From: Ramlibacter sp.
GTDB lineage: Bacteria > Pseudomonadota > Gammaproteobacteria > Burkholderiales > Burkholderiaceae_C
NCBI GenBank assembly: GCA_019635415.1
Contig: JAHBZN010000001.1
Span: 682,001 to 746,000, forward strand
DNA length: 64,000 nucleotides
Direction of reading: 5' to 3'
The notes beneath the pieces were generated by a model that saw nothing but the letters and a program-made list of their open reading frames with translations, had not been told where the DNA came from and did not search any database. A program made the translations under genes and the position numbers. Below are positions 46,770 through 54,849 of this stretch, one piece after another. The number at the start of each line of letters is the position of its first letter. The stretch's first letter is position 1.

Positions 46770-46946
46770 TCAGTGAGAGGACACCATGAGGGTCCCGACC
46801 ATGCCGGCCTGGTAGTGGCCAGCGATGCGGCAGGCAAAGCCGAAGTGGCCCGCCTTGTTGAAGGTCCAGACGATCTCGCCGCGCCCGCCGGGCGGTACGT
46901 GGGCCACGTCGGGTTCGTCGTGTTCCATGCCAGGGAATCGGGCCAT
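46770..46946 (-). pseudogene. Truncated cupredoxin (C-terminal half only)
   Basis: 58 codons from ATG 46946, which overlaps the oxidase stop (TGATG). The chain MARFPGMEHDEPD...EIVWTFNKAGHFGFACRIAGHYQAGMVGTLMV is the second half of a periplasmic cupredoxin and keeps the ligands C, H and M (FAC-RIAGHYQAGM). The signal peptide, the first beta-sheet and the first histidine ligand are absent. Homology to the cupredoxin seems to continue upstream in the same frame (RHAAL before MARF), inside the 3' end of the oxidase gene. This looks like a deletion that joined the oxidase gene to the middle of a neighbouring cupredoxin gene. It could still be translated but would lack export. Confidence 0.65.
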
Positions 46947-48370
46947 CAATGCTGCATGCCGCCCATGCCGTTCATCACGGGCTTGCGGACCTGGACTTCC
47001 ACTTCCTTGATCGGCATGTTCTGCGCCTTCATGGTCTGGCCGCCTGCGGCTGCAAAACGCTTCGGGTCCGGCAGGCTGCCCGTCCATTCATAGGCCTGCG
47101 TGCCGGGGGGCAGCGCGTACCAGCCGGGGTCGCGGTAGTCGCCGGGTTTCTGGTCCTTGCGCACCTTGAGCATGGAAAACATGCCGCCCATTTCCACCGA
47201 GCCAAACGGGCCTTCGCCGGTCATCATCTTGGCCGTGTTGTCGGGCAGGGGCATGTCCATCTCGGCCATGTCGGCCATCCCGCGCTCGCCCATCACCATG
47301 TAGTCCGGGATGACCTTGGTGATGCTGCGCATGATCTGGCGGTGTTCCACGCCAATGAGCGTGGGGACGTTGTGCCCCATCGCATTCATCGTGTGGTGGC
47401 TCTTGTGGCAGTGGAAGGCCCAGTCCCCCTCTTCGTTGGCGACAAAGTCGATCTGGCGCATCTGGCCCACGGCCACGTCGGTGGTGACCTCGGGCCAGCG
47501 CGCGGACCGGGGCGTGGGGCCGCCGTCGGTTCCCGTCACGAAGAACTCGTGACCATGCAGATGCATCGGGTGGTTGGTCATGGTGAGGTTGCCGAAACGG
47601 ATGCGCACCTTGTCGTTCTGCCGCACCACCAGCGGATCGATGCCGGGGAACACACGGCTGTTCCAGCTCCACAGATTGAAATCCAGCATGGTCATGATCT
47701 TTGGGGTGTAGGCCCCCGGATCGATGTCGTAGGCGTTGAGCAGAAAGACGAAATCGCGGTCCACTTCGTCGATCAACGGGTGCCGGCCCCTGGGATGGGT
47801 GATCCAGAAGCCCATCATGCCCATGGCCATCTGCGTCATTTCGTCCGCATGGGGGTGGTACATGAACGTGCCCGGCCGCCGCGCCACAAACTCGTAGACA
47901 AAGGTCTTGCCGACCGGAATCGCGGGCTGGTTCAATCCGGCCACGCCGTCCATGCCATTGGGCAGGCGCTGGCCGTGCCAGTGCACGGTGGTGTGCTCGG
48001 GCAGCTTGTTGGTCACGAAGATGCGTACGTGGTCGCCCTCGACCACCTCGATGGTGGGTCCGGGGGACTGGCCGTTGTAGCCCCACAGATGGGCCTTGAA
48101 CCCCGGTGCCATTTCGCGCACCACGGGTTCGGCTACCAGATGGAATTCCTTAACCCCCTGGTTCATGCGCCAGGGCAGGGTCCATCCGTTCAGCGTGACG
48201 ACGGGGTTGTAGGGGCGGCCGGTCGGCGGTATCAGCGGCGCCATGGTGTCCGGCCGCGTCTGCAACACCGGCTCGGGCAGGGCGGCCATTGCGGCCTTGC
48301 TGACGGCCGCGGTGGCCATGGCGGTGGTGATGGCACCAGCGCCCGTGAGAAAGTTTCTTCGGGTGTTCAT
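46946..48370 (-). CDS. Periplasmic multicopper oxidase (copper resistance)
   Basis: 474 residues from ATG 48370. Twin-arginine signal (NTRRNFLTGAGAITTA). All four copper-ligand motifs are present: TVHWHGQRLPNGMDG, MYHPHADEM, NHPMHLHGHEF and FHCHKSHHTMNAM, the last with the type-1 Cys, His and Met. The group includes oxidases that convert Cu(I) to Cu(II) in copper resistance. The C-terminus is Met-rich (MADMAEMDMPLPD, MNGMGGMQH). The last codons may be altered: they overlap the truncated cupredoxin in another frame, so the native C-terminus could have been lost. Confidence 0.92.
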   Translation of the reverse strand: MNTRRNFLTGAGAITTAMATAAVSKAAMAALPEPVLQTRPDTMAPLIPPTGRPYNPVVTLNGWTLPWRMNQGVKEFHLVAEPVVREMAPGFKAHLWGYNGQSPGPTIEVVEGDHVRIFVTNKLPEHTTVHWHGQRLPNGMDGVAGLNQPAIPVGKTFVYEFVARRPGTFMYHPHADEMTQMAMGMMGFWITHPRGRHPLIDEVDRDFVFLLNAYDIDPGAYTPKIMTMLDFNLWSWNSRVFPGIDPLVVRQNDKVRIRFGNLTMTNHPMHLHGHEFFVTGTDGGPTPRSARWPEVTTDVAVGQMRQIDFVANEEGDWAFHCHKSHHTMNAMGHNVPTLIGVEHRQIMRSITKVIPDYMVMGERGMADMAEMDMPLPDNTAKMMTGEGPFGSVEMGGMFSMLKVRKDQKPGDYRDPGWYALPPGTQAYEWTGSLPDPKRFAAAGGQTMKAQNMPIKEVEVQVRKPVMNGMGGMQH

Positions 48371-48392
48371 GGAGTAAAGCCTGTAGAAGAGG

Positions 48393-49817
48393 TCAGTGGC
48401 CGGCACCGGCCGGCTCGTTGCCGCCGGACAGGGCGGGGGAGGCCAGCGCCATGCCCACCGGTTGGCCAGCCATCGAGGCCGCCAGAGCGGCGTCAGCGAG
48501 CCAGAACTGCTGGTAGGCGTCGATCGCGGCGCTGACGCTGGCGATCTGCTCACGGGTGTCCGCGAGCAGCTCGAAAACACCGATCAGCATGCCGTTGTAG
48601 CGCAGCACGTTTTCCTCGGCCATGCGCTCACGCAGCGGCACCACTTCGTCGTGGTAGTGGCGCGCCAGATCGTAGGCCGTGCGATACGCGGAATAGGTCT
48701 CACGCAGCTGTGACGACGCGCTGCGCTCGATGGCTTCATAGCGGCGTGCCGCGGCCAGCGATCGGGCGTTCATCGCCTCGCGCCGGGCCGTGCCCCAGTC
48801 GAACACGGGCAGGCGGATGTCCAGTTCGTAGCCGCGTCGCGGCGTTCGCGAGCTGCTTGCGTTGTCGAACACCGTGTCGCGGCGAATGCCGAGTTCCACG
48901 TCGGTCAGGCTGTTGATCAGGTCCAGCCCCTGGGCCTGGCCCGCGACGTCGAGCTGGGCGCGCGCCAGCTGCAGGTCCAGGCGCTGGCCGGACGCGGCGT
49001 GGCGCACACGTTCTGCCTGCAGGGCCTGCGGGGGCAGATCGGGCAGGTGCTCGGGCAATTGCAGGCGTTCGGCCTGCGCCTCGGTGAGGCCCAGCCGACG
49101 CACCAGCGCTTCACGCGCGGCGGTGGCCGCCTGCTGGCTGATGGCGAGCCGGGCTGCGCTGTCCGCGTAGTAGGCCTGCTGGCGCAGGCGCTGGAGCCGT
49201 GTGAAGTTGCCCACGCGCTGCATGCGCCGCGCCAGTTCCGCCGCGGCCTGCGCGGCGGTATGGACCTGGTCGGCATAGGACTGTGCCTGCTGCGCTGCCA
49301 CCGCCCGCACCCAGGCCTGTCGCACCTCGGTCACCTGCCCGATGACCTGGGCGCTCAACTGCGTGCGGACCCTGTCCGCCTGGCTCTCCGACCACTGCAG
49401 GCGCCGCGGCAGCGTCAGCAGGTCCAGCAGGCCAAACGACAGCAGCCGGCCCAGCTCCAGTTCGTCACCGCTGCGCACGCGCTCGAAGGTGAACACCGGA
49501 TTGGACATGCGGCCGGTCTGGCGAGCGGCCGCGAGGTCGGCCCAGCCGTCGGCCAACAGGGCCTGCAGCGCCGGGCTGTTGGCCAGGGCGAGCTGCACGG
49601 CGTCGTCCTGGCTCAGGGGCTTGCCCAGCAACGCTTCGGCAAGCCGGGCACGTGCCTCGGCCTGCGCGCCCGAGCGGTCGAGCTGGACCTGCCCCCGGGT
49701 GAAGGAGGCGGTACGGCTGTTGACGTCGGCCACCGCCTGGTCAACGTCGACGGCGGCGCACCCCGCGAGAAACAGCGCCGCGGCGAGCGCGGTGCAACCA
49801 AGATAGGCGCGCTTCAT
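48393..49817 (-). CDS. TolC-family outer-membrane factor lipoprotein
   Basis: 474 residues. Lipobox LFLAGC with acylated Cys20. Two repeats of outer-membrane efflux (OEP) helices and strands: LSQDDAVQLALANSPALQALLAD starts the first, RRGYELDIRLPVFDWGTARREA the second, with very long coiled-coil helices between. Such proteins provide the outer-membrane duct of RND or other efflux pumps; no pump genes are nearby, so it may act with a distant CusAB-like system. It overlaps the small upstream gene by 4 bp and precedes the oxidase gene by 22 bp. Confidence 0.88.
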   Translation of the reverse strand: MKRAYLGCTALAAALFLAGCAAVDVDQAVADVNSRTASFTRGQVQLDRSGAQAEARARLAEALLGKPLSQDDAVQLALANSPALQALLADGWADLAAARQTGRMSNPVFTFERVRSGDELELGRLLSFGLLDLLTLPRRLQWSESQADRVRTQLSAQVIGQVTEVRQAWVRAVAAQQAQSYADQVHTAAQAAAELARRMQRVGNFTRLQRLRQQAYYADSAARLAISQQAATAAREALVRRLGLTEAQAERLQLPEHLPDLPPQALQAERVRHAASGQRLDLQLARAQLDVAGQAQGLDLINSLTDVELGIRRDTVFDNASSSRTPRRGYELDIRLPVFDWGTARREAMNARSLAAARRYEAIERSASSQLRETYSAYRTAYDLARHYHDEVVPLRERMAEENVLRYNGMLIGVFELLADTREQIASVSAAIDAYQQFWLADAALAASMAGQPVGMALASPALSGGNEPAGAGH

Positions 49818-50158
49818 GGCGTCTCCTTGCGCGGCATGGCGTGTCCGCCATGGGCCGCATGGGGGTCCGGCGTTGCGCTTTCCGTGGGGGCCTCGGTGTC
49901 AGGGGCCTGGGCTTCCCGGGCATAGCCCCGCCAACCGCCGATGCGGGCAGTCAGGTCATTGGCTTCGCGCCAGTCCGAGGGCTTTTCGTCGACATAGGGG
50001 CGGTAGTCCTGCAGCGCGGAGCGCGGCGGCTGCGCCTTTGGGGGTGGGGTTGCGGTCTGGGCCCAGGCGGGGGCCCAGGCGACGGCCAGGGTGGCCAGGG
50101 CGGCGGCCGCCCACCCCAGGTGCGGGGGGAGCGGTCGAGGGGTTGAATCGGGTTTCAC
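49814..50158 (-). CDS. Small periplasmic protein of the copper cluster
   Basis: 114 residues from a GTG at 50158, chosen because AGGAG lies 6 nt upstream. A signal peptide (LGWAAAALATLAVAWAPAWAQ) is followed by a Pro/Ala-rich stretch, a short conserved-looking core (SALQDYRPYVDEKPSDWREAND) and a His-rich tail (DPHAAHGGHAMPR) that could bind copper. I do not know a named family. Similar small genes often precede TolC-like genes in copper clusters. It overlaps the TolC-like start by 4 bp. Confidence 0.7.
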   Translation of the reverse strand: MKPDSTPRPLPPHLGWAAAALATLAVAWAPAWAQTATPPPKAQPPRSALQDYRPYVDEKPSDWREANDLTARIGGWRGYAREAQAPDTEAPTESATPDPHAAHGGHAMPRKETP

Positions 50159-50281
50159 AAACATCTCCTGAGTCACGAGCGGGCGATGGCGGCATCGCGA
50201 ACGCGGGCCAGCGCACCAGCGCCCCGAAGGGCAGACGCGCGAGGCCCGCAGGCAGGTACAGACCCACTTTGGGCCTGGAGC

Positions 50282-50686
50282 TCAGGAGATGGGGGGCTTG
50301 AAACCCAGCGCCACGGGCGCGCTGGAGTAGGCGAGGGCGCCGCCGGCCGGCGCATGGTGCCAGGCGCCGGAGGTGGCCTGCGGCGCCGGCAGGGCCATCA
50401 ACGCCAGCGAATGGCAGACCTGGCAGGCCACGCAGGTGCTGCAGTCCATCCCGGCCGGGGCGTCGTCGCCGGGACCGGCGGCCGACCCGTGCCCGGCGCA
50501 GTCGGCGTGGGGCGTGGCTGCCATTTCAGAGTCCAATGCAACGGAAGCCCTTTTCGGATGGCCATTGTTTGCTACCGTATTGATAGCATTCAGCTGCTGC
50601 ATCAGCATCTGGCTGGCCATGACGTCGCCGGCCCAGACCCGCAGCGGGAGCAGGGCAATCATGACGATGAGAAACCAGCGACGCAT
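50282..50686 (-). CDS. DUF2946-like secreted His/Cys-rich protein
   Basis: 134 residues from ATG 50686. Signal peptide MRRWFLIVMIALLPLRVWAG. The mature part has a metal-like cluster DCAGHGSAAG and GMDCSTCVACQVCHSLALM, with five Cys and several His, then a proline-rich tail. This layout (signal, C-x-x-C-x-x-C-x-x-C-H) is that of DUF2946 proteins found next to copper genes. It is probably the first gene of the copper operon running to cusF-like. Codons for NAINTVANNG lie on a dispersed palindrome. Confidence 0.7.
   Translation of the reverse strand: MRRWFLIVMIALLPLRVWAGDVMASQMLMQQLNAINTVANNGHPKRASVALDSEMAATPHADCAGHGSAAGPGDDAPAGMDCSTCVACQVCHSLALMALPAPQATSGAWHHAPAGGALAYSSAPVALGFKPPIS
50571..50587. 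repeat. GCTAY-N7-RTAGC mini-palindrome, copy 5
   Basis: GCTAC-CGTATTG-ATAGC with TTT before it, in frame inside the DUF2946-like gene (AINTVA). Confidence 0.6.
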
Positions 50687-50724
50687 GGCGGAATGATACG
50701 GCGACCGCGGTGAAAGTTCCGGCC

Positions 50725-51561
50725 TCAATCCTTCAGGGCCGCCGTCGCCGCGCGGATGCGCTGCACCGTACCGGTTTCCAGCGCCATGGGCGCGAAGGCA
50801 CTGACGCGGGCGCGTCCCGGGTTGCCGGACGGCAAGCGCTGCAGCAGATGCCCGGGCACCAGCAGGGCCAGCCGTGCCAACTGGCCCACCACCTCGCGCA
50901 CGTCGCGCGTCTGCCAGGCCAGGGCCAGCATCGCTGCATGCACGCGGAAGTGCAGCGGCAGGCTGGCCTGCCCCACCACATGCGCCGCCTCCAGCCAGGG
51001 CCAGCGCTGCCGGGGGGCGGCCTGTGCGCCAGCGTCGATCAGGGCCCGGACCAGATCGCCGCGGCGCAGCGGCGGCCACAGCGGCGTGGGGTCCTGGGCC
51101 TGCTGGCGGGCCAGCGCCAGCCAGCGGCGCTGACGGTGCGCGAAGAAGGCGCGGGCCATCAGAGCCGACGGTCCGGTCATCAGCCGGGGCCACCAGCGGG
51201 CCTGGACCTCCACGTCGTCGCGGTACAGGCAGCGTTGCGCGTCCAGCGGCTGCACGGTGATGCGGTGGTGCCAGCGGCGCAGCCACTGGCCACTGCCGTC
51301 ATCACAGAGCGTGGCCCCTCCGCCGTCGATCTCCATGGGCGCGGTGATCCGCACGGTCTGCCGCCCCAGCGGCAGCCAGCCGAACCCGGCCATGTGCAGT
51401 TCCAGGTCCGTGCCCGGGGTCAAGCGGGCGGGCCAGGCGCCCCGCACCGGCGTGAAGCGCATCAGAGGCGCGCTCACATGCCGGAAGCTGCGGGTCTGGG
51501 CCAGTTGCTCGATCACCCAGTCTGCAGGGACGGGCAACTCGGTCGCGCGGCTGAATTTCAT
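50725..51561 (-). CDS. SRPBCC-like / DUF3703 fusion protein
   Basis: 278 residues from ATG 51561. The first 150 residues look like an SRPBCC (START-like) hydrophobic-cavity domain: FSRATELPVPADWVIEQLA, then TPGTDLELHMAGFGWLPLGR and a WHHRITVQPLD strand. Residues about 170-278 match DUF3703 (HVVGQASLPLHFRVHAAML, VVGQLARLALLVPGHLL, VSAFAPMAL). Both domains usually occur as separate small genes in CDF/MerR metal clusters; here they are one chain. It overlaps the CDF gene by 4 bp (ATGA), so both belong to the MerR-controlled operon. Function unknown; role in metal response inferred. Confidence 0.75.
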   Translation of the reverse strand: MKFSRATELPVPADWVIEQLAQTRSFRHVSAPLMRFTPVRGAWPARLTPGTDLELHMAGFGWLPLGRQTVRITAPMEIDGGGATLCDDGSGQWLRRWHHRITVQPLDAQRCLYRDDVEVQARWWPRLMTGPSALMARAFFAHRQRRWLALARQQAQDPTPLWPPLRRGDLVRALIDAGAQAAPRQRWPWLEAAHVVGQASLPLHFRVHAAMLALAWQTRDVREVVGQLARLALLVPGHLLQRLPSGNPGRARVSAFAPMALETGTVQRIRAATAALKD

Positions 51562-52193
51562 GCCATGGCTCCCCGCGCGTGCCTCAGTTCGCTGCGGGCC
51601 TGGCGGATCACCGAGGCCCCGCCCCAGGTGGCCAGCGCCGCCATCACGGTGGCCACGGCGAGGTCTGGCCAGGCGGAGCCCGTGCCGAACACGCCGAGTG
51701 CCGCGCCCATGACCGCGAGATTGCCGATGGCGTCGTTGCGCGAGCACAGCCACACACTGCGCATGTTGGCGTCGCCCTCGCGGTAGGCATACAGCAGCGC
51801 CGCCACCGCCACATTGGCCAGCAAGGCCAGCGCGCCCACCACGCCCATGGTGAGCGCCTCGGGGGGCGTGCCGGTGCGCAGTGCCCAGATCGATTTGCCC
51901 AGGACGAGCAGGCCGAAGGCCAGCATGCTGGCGCCCTTGAGCAGCGCCGATCGGGCACGCCAGGCCAGGCCCATCGACAGTACGGCCAGGGTGACGCCGT
52001 AGTTGGCGGCGTCGCCGAGGAAGTCGATCGCGTCGGCCAGCAGGGAGACCGAGCCCGAACGCAGTCCGGAGCCGATCTCGACGAGGAACATGGCGGCGTT
52101 GACCACCAGCGCGATCCAGAGGATGCGCCGGTATCGGGGGTGGCTTGCCGTCTCGGGCGGTGCGTCGTGGTGATGATGGCAATGGGCAGACAA
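51558..52193 (-). CDS. Short CDF-type cation efflux transporter
   Basis: 211 residues from a TTG start with AGGA 7 nt upstream. N-terminal metal-binding CHHHHD, then six transmembrane segments. SVSLLADAIDFLGDAANY is the CDF signature with Asp residues of the zinc site in helix 2 (here D-x3-D), and SRNDAIGN provides the helix-5 Asp. The cytoplasmic C-terminal domain of classical CDF proteins is absent. Divergent from a CadR/PbrR-like MerR gene; promoter has the 19-bp spacer typical for MerR control. Likely exports Cd, Zn or Pb. Confidence 0.87.
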   Translation of the reverse strand: MSAHCHHHHDAPPETASHPRYRRILWIALVVNAAMFLVEIGSGLRSGSVSLLADAIDFLGDAANYGVTLAVLSMGLAWRARSALLKGASMLAFGLLVLGKSIWALRTGTPPEALTMGVVGALALLANVAVAALLYAYREGDANMRSVWLCSRNDAIGNLAVMGAALGVFGTGSAWPDLAVATVMAALATWGGASVIRQARSELRHARGAMA

Positions 52194-52219
52194 GTGGCTT
52201 TCCTTTCGCTTTTGGCATC

Positions 52220-52250
52220 ATTGGAAACCTTCAAGTCACTTCAAGGTCAA
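52220..52250 (-). promoter_or_regulatory. MerR-type promoter of the CDF operon
   Basis: On the minus strand -35 TTGACC (52245-52250) and -10 TCCAAT (52220-52225) are 19 bp apart, the over-long spacing of MerR promoters. A 21-bp dyad (52227-52247; ACCTTCAAG and CTTCAAGGT arms, 8 of 9 pairs) fills the spacer. Confidence 0.7.
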
Positions 52251-52253
52251 GCC

Positions 52254-52724
52254 ATGCCCGCTTCAAGCCCCCAGCCGCAGAATGGTTACCGCATCGGCGA
52301 GGCCGCGCGCCGCAGCGGTGTCACGGCGGCCAACATCCGCTACTACGAGAAGCAGGGCCTGCTGGCCGCCCAGGCGCGCGGTGGCAACGACTACCGTCTG
52401 TACAGCGATGCCGATGTGCACCAGCTTCGCTTCATCCGCCTGTGCCGGGCCATGGACATGTCGCTGGACGAGGTGCGCACGCTGCTGGCCCTGGACCTGC
52501 GCCGCAAGGCCGACTGCGCCGCCGCAAGCCAGGCGCTGGACGAACATCTGGGCCACGTACGCGAGCGGCTGGCCGAGCTGCGGACACTCGAGAAGGACCT
52601 GCAGGCCCTGCGCAACCGCTGCGACGGCGGCGGTGGGCGTTGCCACATCATCGAGGCCCTGCACGAGCGGGCGGACGCCTTCCGCCCGCCGCGCCGGGCG
52701 GCCCGCGTCACACGCCACGTGTAG
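52254..52724 (+). CDS. MerR-family heavy-metal sensor, CadR/PbrR-like
   Basis: 156 residues from ATG 52254. N-terminal winged helix (YRIGEAARRSGVTAANIRYY) and a dimerisation helix. Metal ligands Cys88, Cys123 and Cys130 have the same 35 and 7 residue spacing as Cys77, Cys112 and Cys119 of CadR and PbrR, sensors of Cd(II) and Pb(II). The metal loop is NRCDGGGGRC. Divergent from the CDF/DUF3703 operon with a canonical MerR promoter between. It very probably activates that operon upon metal binding. Confidence 0.92.
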   Translation: MPASSPQPQNGYRIGEAARRSGVTAANIRYYEKQGLLAAQARGGNDYRLYSDADVHQLRFIRLCRAMDMSLDEVRTLLALDLRRKADCAAASQALDEHLGHVRERLAELRTLEKDLQALRNRCDGGGGRCHIIEALHERADAFRPPRRAARVTRHV

Positions 52725-52733
52725 GCGCGCCGG

Positions 52734-53003
52734 TCAGTCCGCGGCGAGCTGTCCGCGCGCCTTGTCGATCCAGACCTGCAGGTTGTCCAGCAGGCCGCTC
52801 TGGCTGAACGAGCAGCTTTCCTCGCTGAACAGCGCGCTGGATTCCAGACGGTCCAGCAGGTCATGCAGCACGTCGCCGTAGCGCGGGGGCAGGGCAGCCA
52901 GCAGGGCTTGCTGGCCGCGCGCCTGGCTGCTGAATGCGTGCACCTCGAGCGGGTGGCTGCGCAGCCGGTCGAGCGCCGTTTGCAGGGTTTGCAGGGCGTC
53001 CAT
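52734..53003 (-). CDS. Small helical protein of unknown function
   Basis: 89 residues from ATG 53003. Predicted mostly alpha-helical, Leu-rich (LQTLQTALDRL, LHDLLDRLESSALFSEESC), one cysteine, no signal peptide or membrane segment. No recognised domain. It lies 4 bp upstream-to-downstream of glpQ on the same strand (glpQ stop at 53008, start here 53003), so it is probably co-transcribed with glpQ. It may be lineage-restricted. Confidence 0.6.
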   Translation of the reverse strand: MDALQTLQTALDRLRSHPLEVHAFSSQARGQQALLAALPPRYGDVLHDLLDRLESSALFSEESCSFSQSGLLDNLQVWIDKARGQLAAD

Positions 53004-53007
53004 CAGC

Positions 53008-53979
53008 CTAGTTCTTCAGTCCCTTGGGCAGGGGCAATCCGCGCTGGCGCGCGGCATCGCGCAAGCGGTCGGGGTAGTCGCTGATCAGGCCGTCCACGCC
53101 CCAACCGATCAGCCGGTCCATGTCCGAAGGGTTGTTGACGGTCCAGGGAATGACCTTGAGGCCCAGGCCCTGCGCTTCCTTGAGCAACGCCTCGGTCAGC
53201 GCGCCCTGGTTCGGAGACCAGACGGCGCCTCCGGCTGCCTTGACCATGCGCGGCACGCTGCCATGGTCGGCCATCCGGAAGCCGGCGGTCCACGCGCCGT
53301 CGCGGATGTTGTCGCTGCTGGCGGTCTGGATGCTCAGGTACACGGTGGGGACGCCCGGCTCGAACCCCTGGACGATCTGCAGCGTGCGCCAGTCGAAGCT
53401 CTGGATCGTCACGCGTTGCAGCATGCCGGCTTCACGCACCACGTTGAGCAGCGCCCGGACCATGCGCTCGGGATTGACGGTTTCCTCGGGCTGCGAAGGG
53501 GAAATCTTGGTCTCGATGTTGAAGCGCACCTCGCTGGCACCGAGTTCCTTGACCCGCGCAAACAGCGCCGCGAGGGTCGGGATGCGTGTGCCGTCGCGCG
53601 GCTGCTGGGTGGCGAAGGTCCGGGCGTAGCTGCTGTCCGGGTTGATGCGGCCCACGTCGTAGGTCTGCAGCTGCGCCAGCGTGAGTGAGCGGATGCTGGG
53701 CCCCTTGGCGCCCAGCCAGTGGCCCGAGGTGTCGCGCGTGATGGCCGGGTCCAGCGACGGGTTGTGCGAGATCACGACCACGTTGTCGGCCGTGACGCCA
53801 ATGTCCAGCTCCAGCGTGGTCACGCCGATCTCCAGCGCGCGTTCGAAGGCCGGCAACGTGTTCTCCGGCGCCAGCCCCCGCGTGCCGCGGTGACCCTGCA
53901 GGTCCAGCGCCTGAGCGGGCAGTGCAGCCAAGGTCAACAATGAAAATGCCACCCAGCCCGCTCCCCGTCGGCGAGTCAT
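53008..53979 (-). CDS. glpQ: Glycerophosphodiester phosphodiesterase, periplasmic
   Basis: 323 residues from ATG 53979. Signal peptide ends at AQALDLQGHRG. GDPD motifs: GHRGTRGLAPENTLPAF with the catalytic His and Arg-Gly pair, TLELDIGVTADNVVVISHNP with metal-binding Glu/Asp and second catalytic His, and FNIETKIS. Near the C-terminus VIPWTVN and GWGVDGLISDYPD complete the barrel. It hydrolyses deacylated phospholipid diesters to glycerol 3-phosphate. A degenerate copy of the dispersed palindrome abuts the start codon. Confidence 0.93.
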   Translation of the reverse strand: MTRRRGAGWVAFSLLTLAALPAQALDLQGHRGTRGLAPENTLPAFERALEIGVTTLELDIGVTADNVVVISHNPSLDPAITRDTSGHWLGAKGPSIRSLTLAQLQTYDVGRINPDSSYARTFATQQPRDGTRIPTLAALFARVKELGASEVRFNIETKISPSQPEETVNPERMVRALLNVVREAGMLQRVTIQSFDWRTLQIVQGFEPGVPTVYLSIQTASSDNIRDGAWTAGFRMADHGSVPRMVKAAGGAVWSPNQGALTEALLKEAQGLGLKVIPWTVNNPSDMDRLIGWGVDGLISDYPDRLRDAARQRGLPLPKGLKN

Positions 53980-53996
53980 GCTATGAATTCGGGAGC
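53980..53996. repeat. GCTAY-N7-RTAGC mini-palindrome, degenerate copy 6
   Basis: GCTAT-GAATTCG-GGAGC: right arm decayed. It abuts the glpQ start codon exactly, as copy 1 abuts the YdcF-like start. Confidence 0.4.
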
Positions 53997-54111
53997 AGAG
54001 GTGCTGGAAGGCCGAGGCAACGGGCAATGCGGTCATGGCGTGATTCTGCCGGACGCCGTGATGGCGGGCCAGCCGGTGCTAGGCCCGGCGCAAGCCGCCC
54101 GTCCGACGGGC

Positions 54112-54849
54112 CTAGTCGTTGAGCGACGAGAGGAACTGTTGCAGCTCGGGGGTTCTGGGGCTGCCAAAAATCTCGGCGGGCGGACCCATCTCATGGACGC
54201 GCCCCTGGTGCATGAAGATCACGCGGTCGCTGACCTTGCGCGCAAAGCTCATCTCGTGCGTGACCATGAGCAGGGTCATGCCTTCCTCGGCCAGGCTTTC
54301 GACCACGCGCAGCACTTCACCGACCAGCTCGGGGTCGAGGGCGCTGGTGATCTCGTCGCACAGCAGCACGGCGGGCTCCATGGCCAGGGCGCGTGCGATG
54401 GCCACGCGCTGCTGCTGCCCGCCGGAGAGCTGGTCAGGTGTCGCATCGAATTTTTCACCCAGGCCCACGCGCACCAGCAACTGGCGCGCCTGCTCGGCGG
54501 CACCGGCCGGGTCCTTTTTCTTGACCAGTGTGGGCGCCAACATGATGTTCTTGCCCACGGACAGATGGGGAAACAGGTTGAAGCTCTGGAAGATCATGCC
54601 CACATGCTGGCGCAACTCGCGCATGGCCGCGGGGTTGTCATGCATGAGTTGCTTGCCGTCGACGGTCAGCGCGCCGTCCTGGAACTCTTCCAGCCCGTTG
54701 ATGCAGCGCAGCAGCGTGCTCTTGCCCGAACCACTCTTGCCGATGATGGCAATCACCTCGCCCCGCTCGACCTTCAGGTCAATGCCCTTGAGCACTTCAT
54801 TGGTGCCGTAGGACTTGCGCAGGGCAGTGATCTCAACGATGGCGTTCAT
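54112..54849 (-). CDS. Polar amino-acid ABC transporter ATP-binding protein
   Basis: 245 residues from ATG 54849. GlnQ/HisP-type ATPase: Walker A IGKSGSGKST, Q-loop FQSFNLFPHL, signature LSGGQQQRVAIARAL, Walker B VLLCDEITSALD, H-loop THE. Last gene of the operon; it overlaps the upstream permease by 4 bp (ATGA). Confidence 0.94.
   Translation of the reverse strand: MNAIVEITALRKSYGTNEVLKGIDLKVERGEVIAIIGKSGSGKSTLLRCINGLEEFQDGALTVDGKQLMHDNPAAMRELRQHVGMIFQSFNLFPHLSVGKNIMLAPTLVKKKDPAGAAEQARQLLVRVGLGEKFDATPDQLSGGQQQRVAIARALAMEPAVLLCDEITSALDPELVGEVLRVVESLAEEGMTLLMVTHEMSFARKVSDRVIFMHQGRVHEMGPPAEIFGSPRTPELQQFLSSLND

Noticed and set aside
46949..48535. 528-codon plus-strand open frame
   Set aside because: Antisense to the multicopper oxidase, His/Gly/Val-rich composition.
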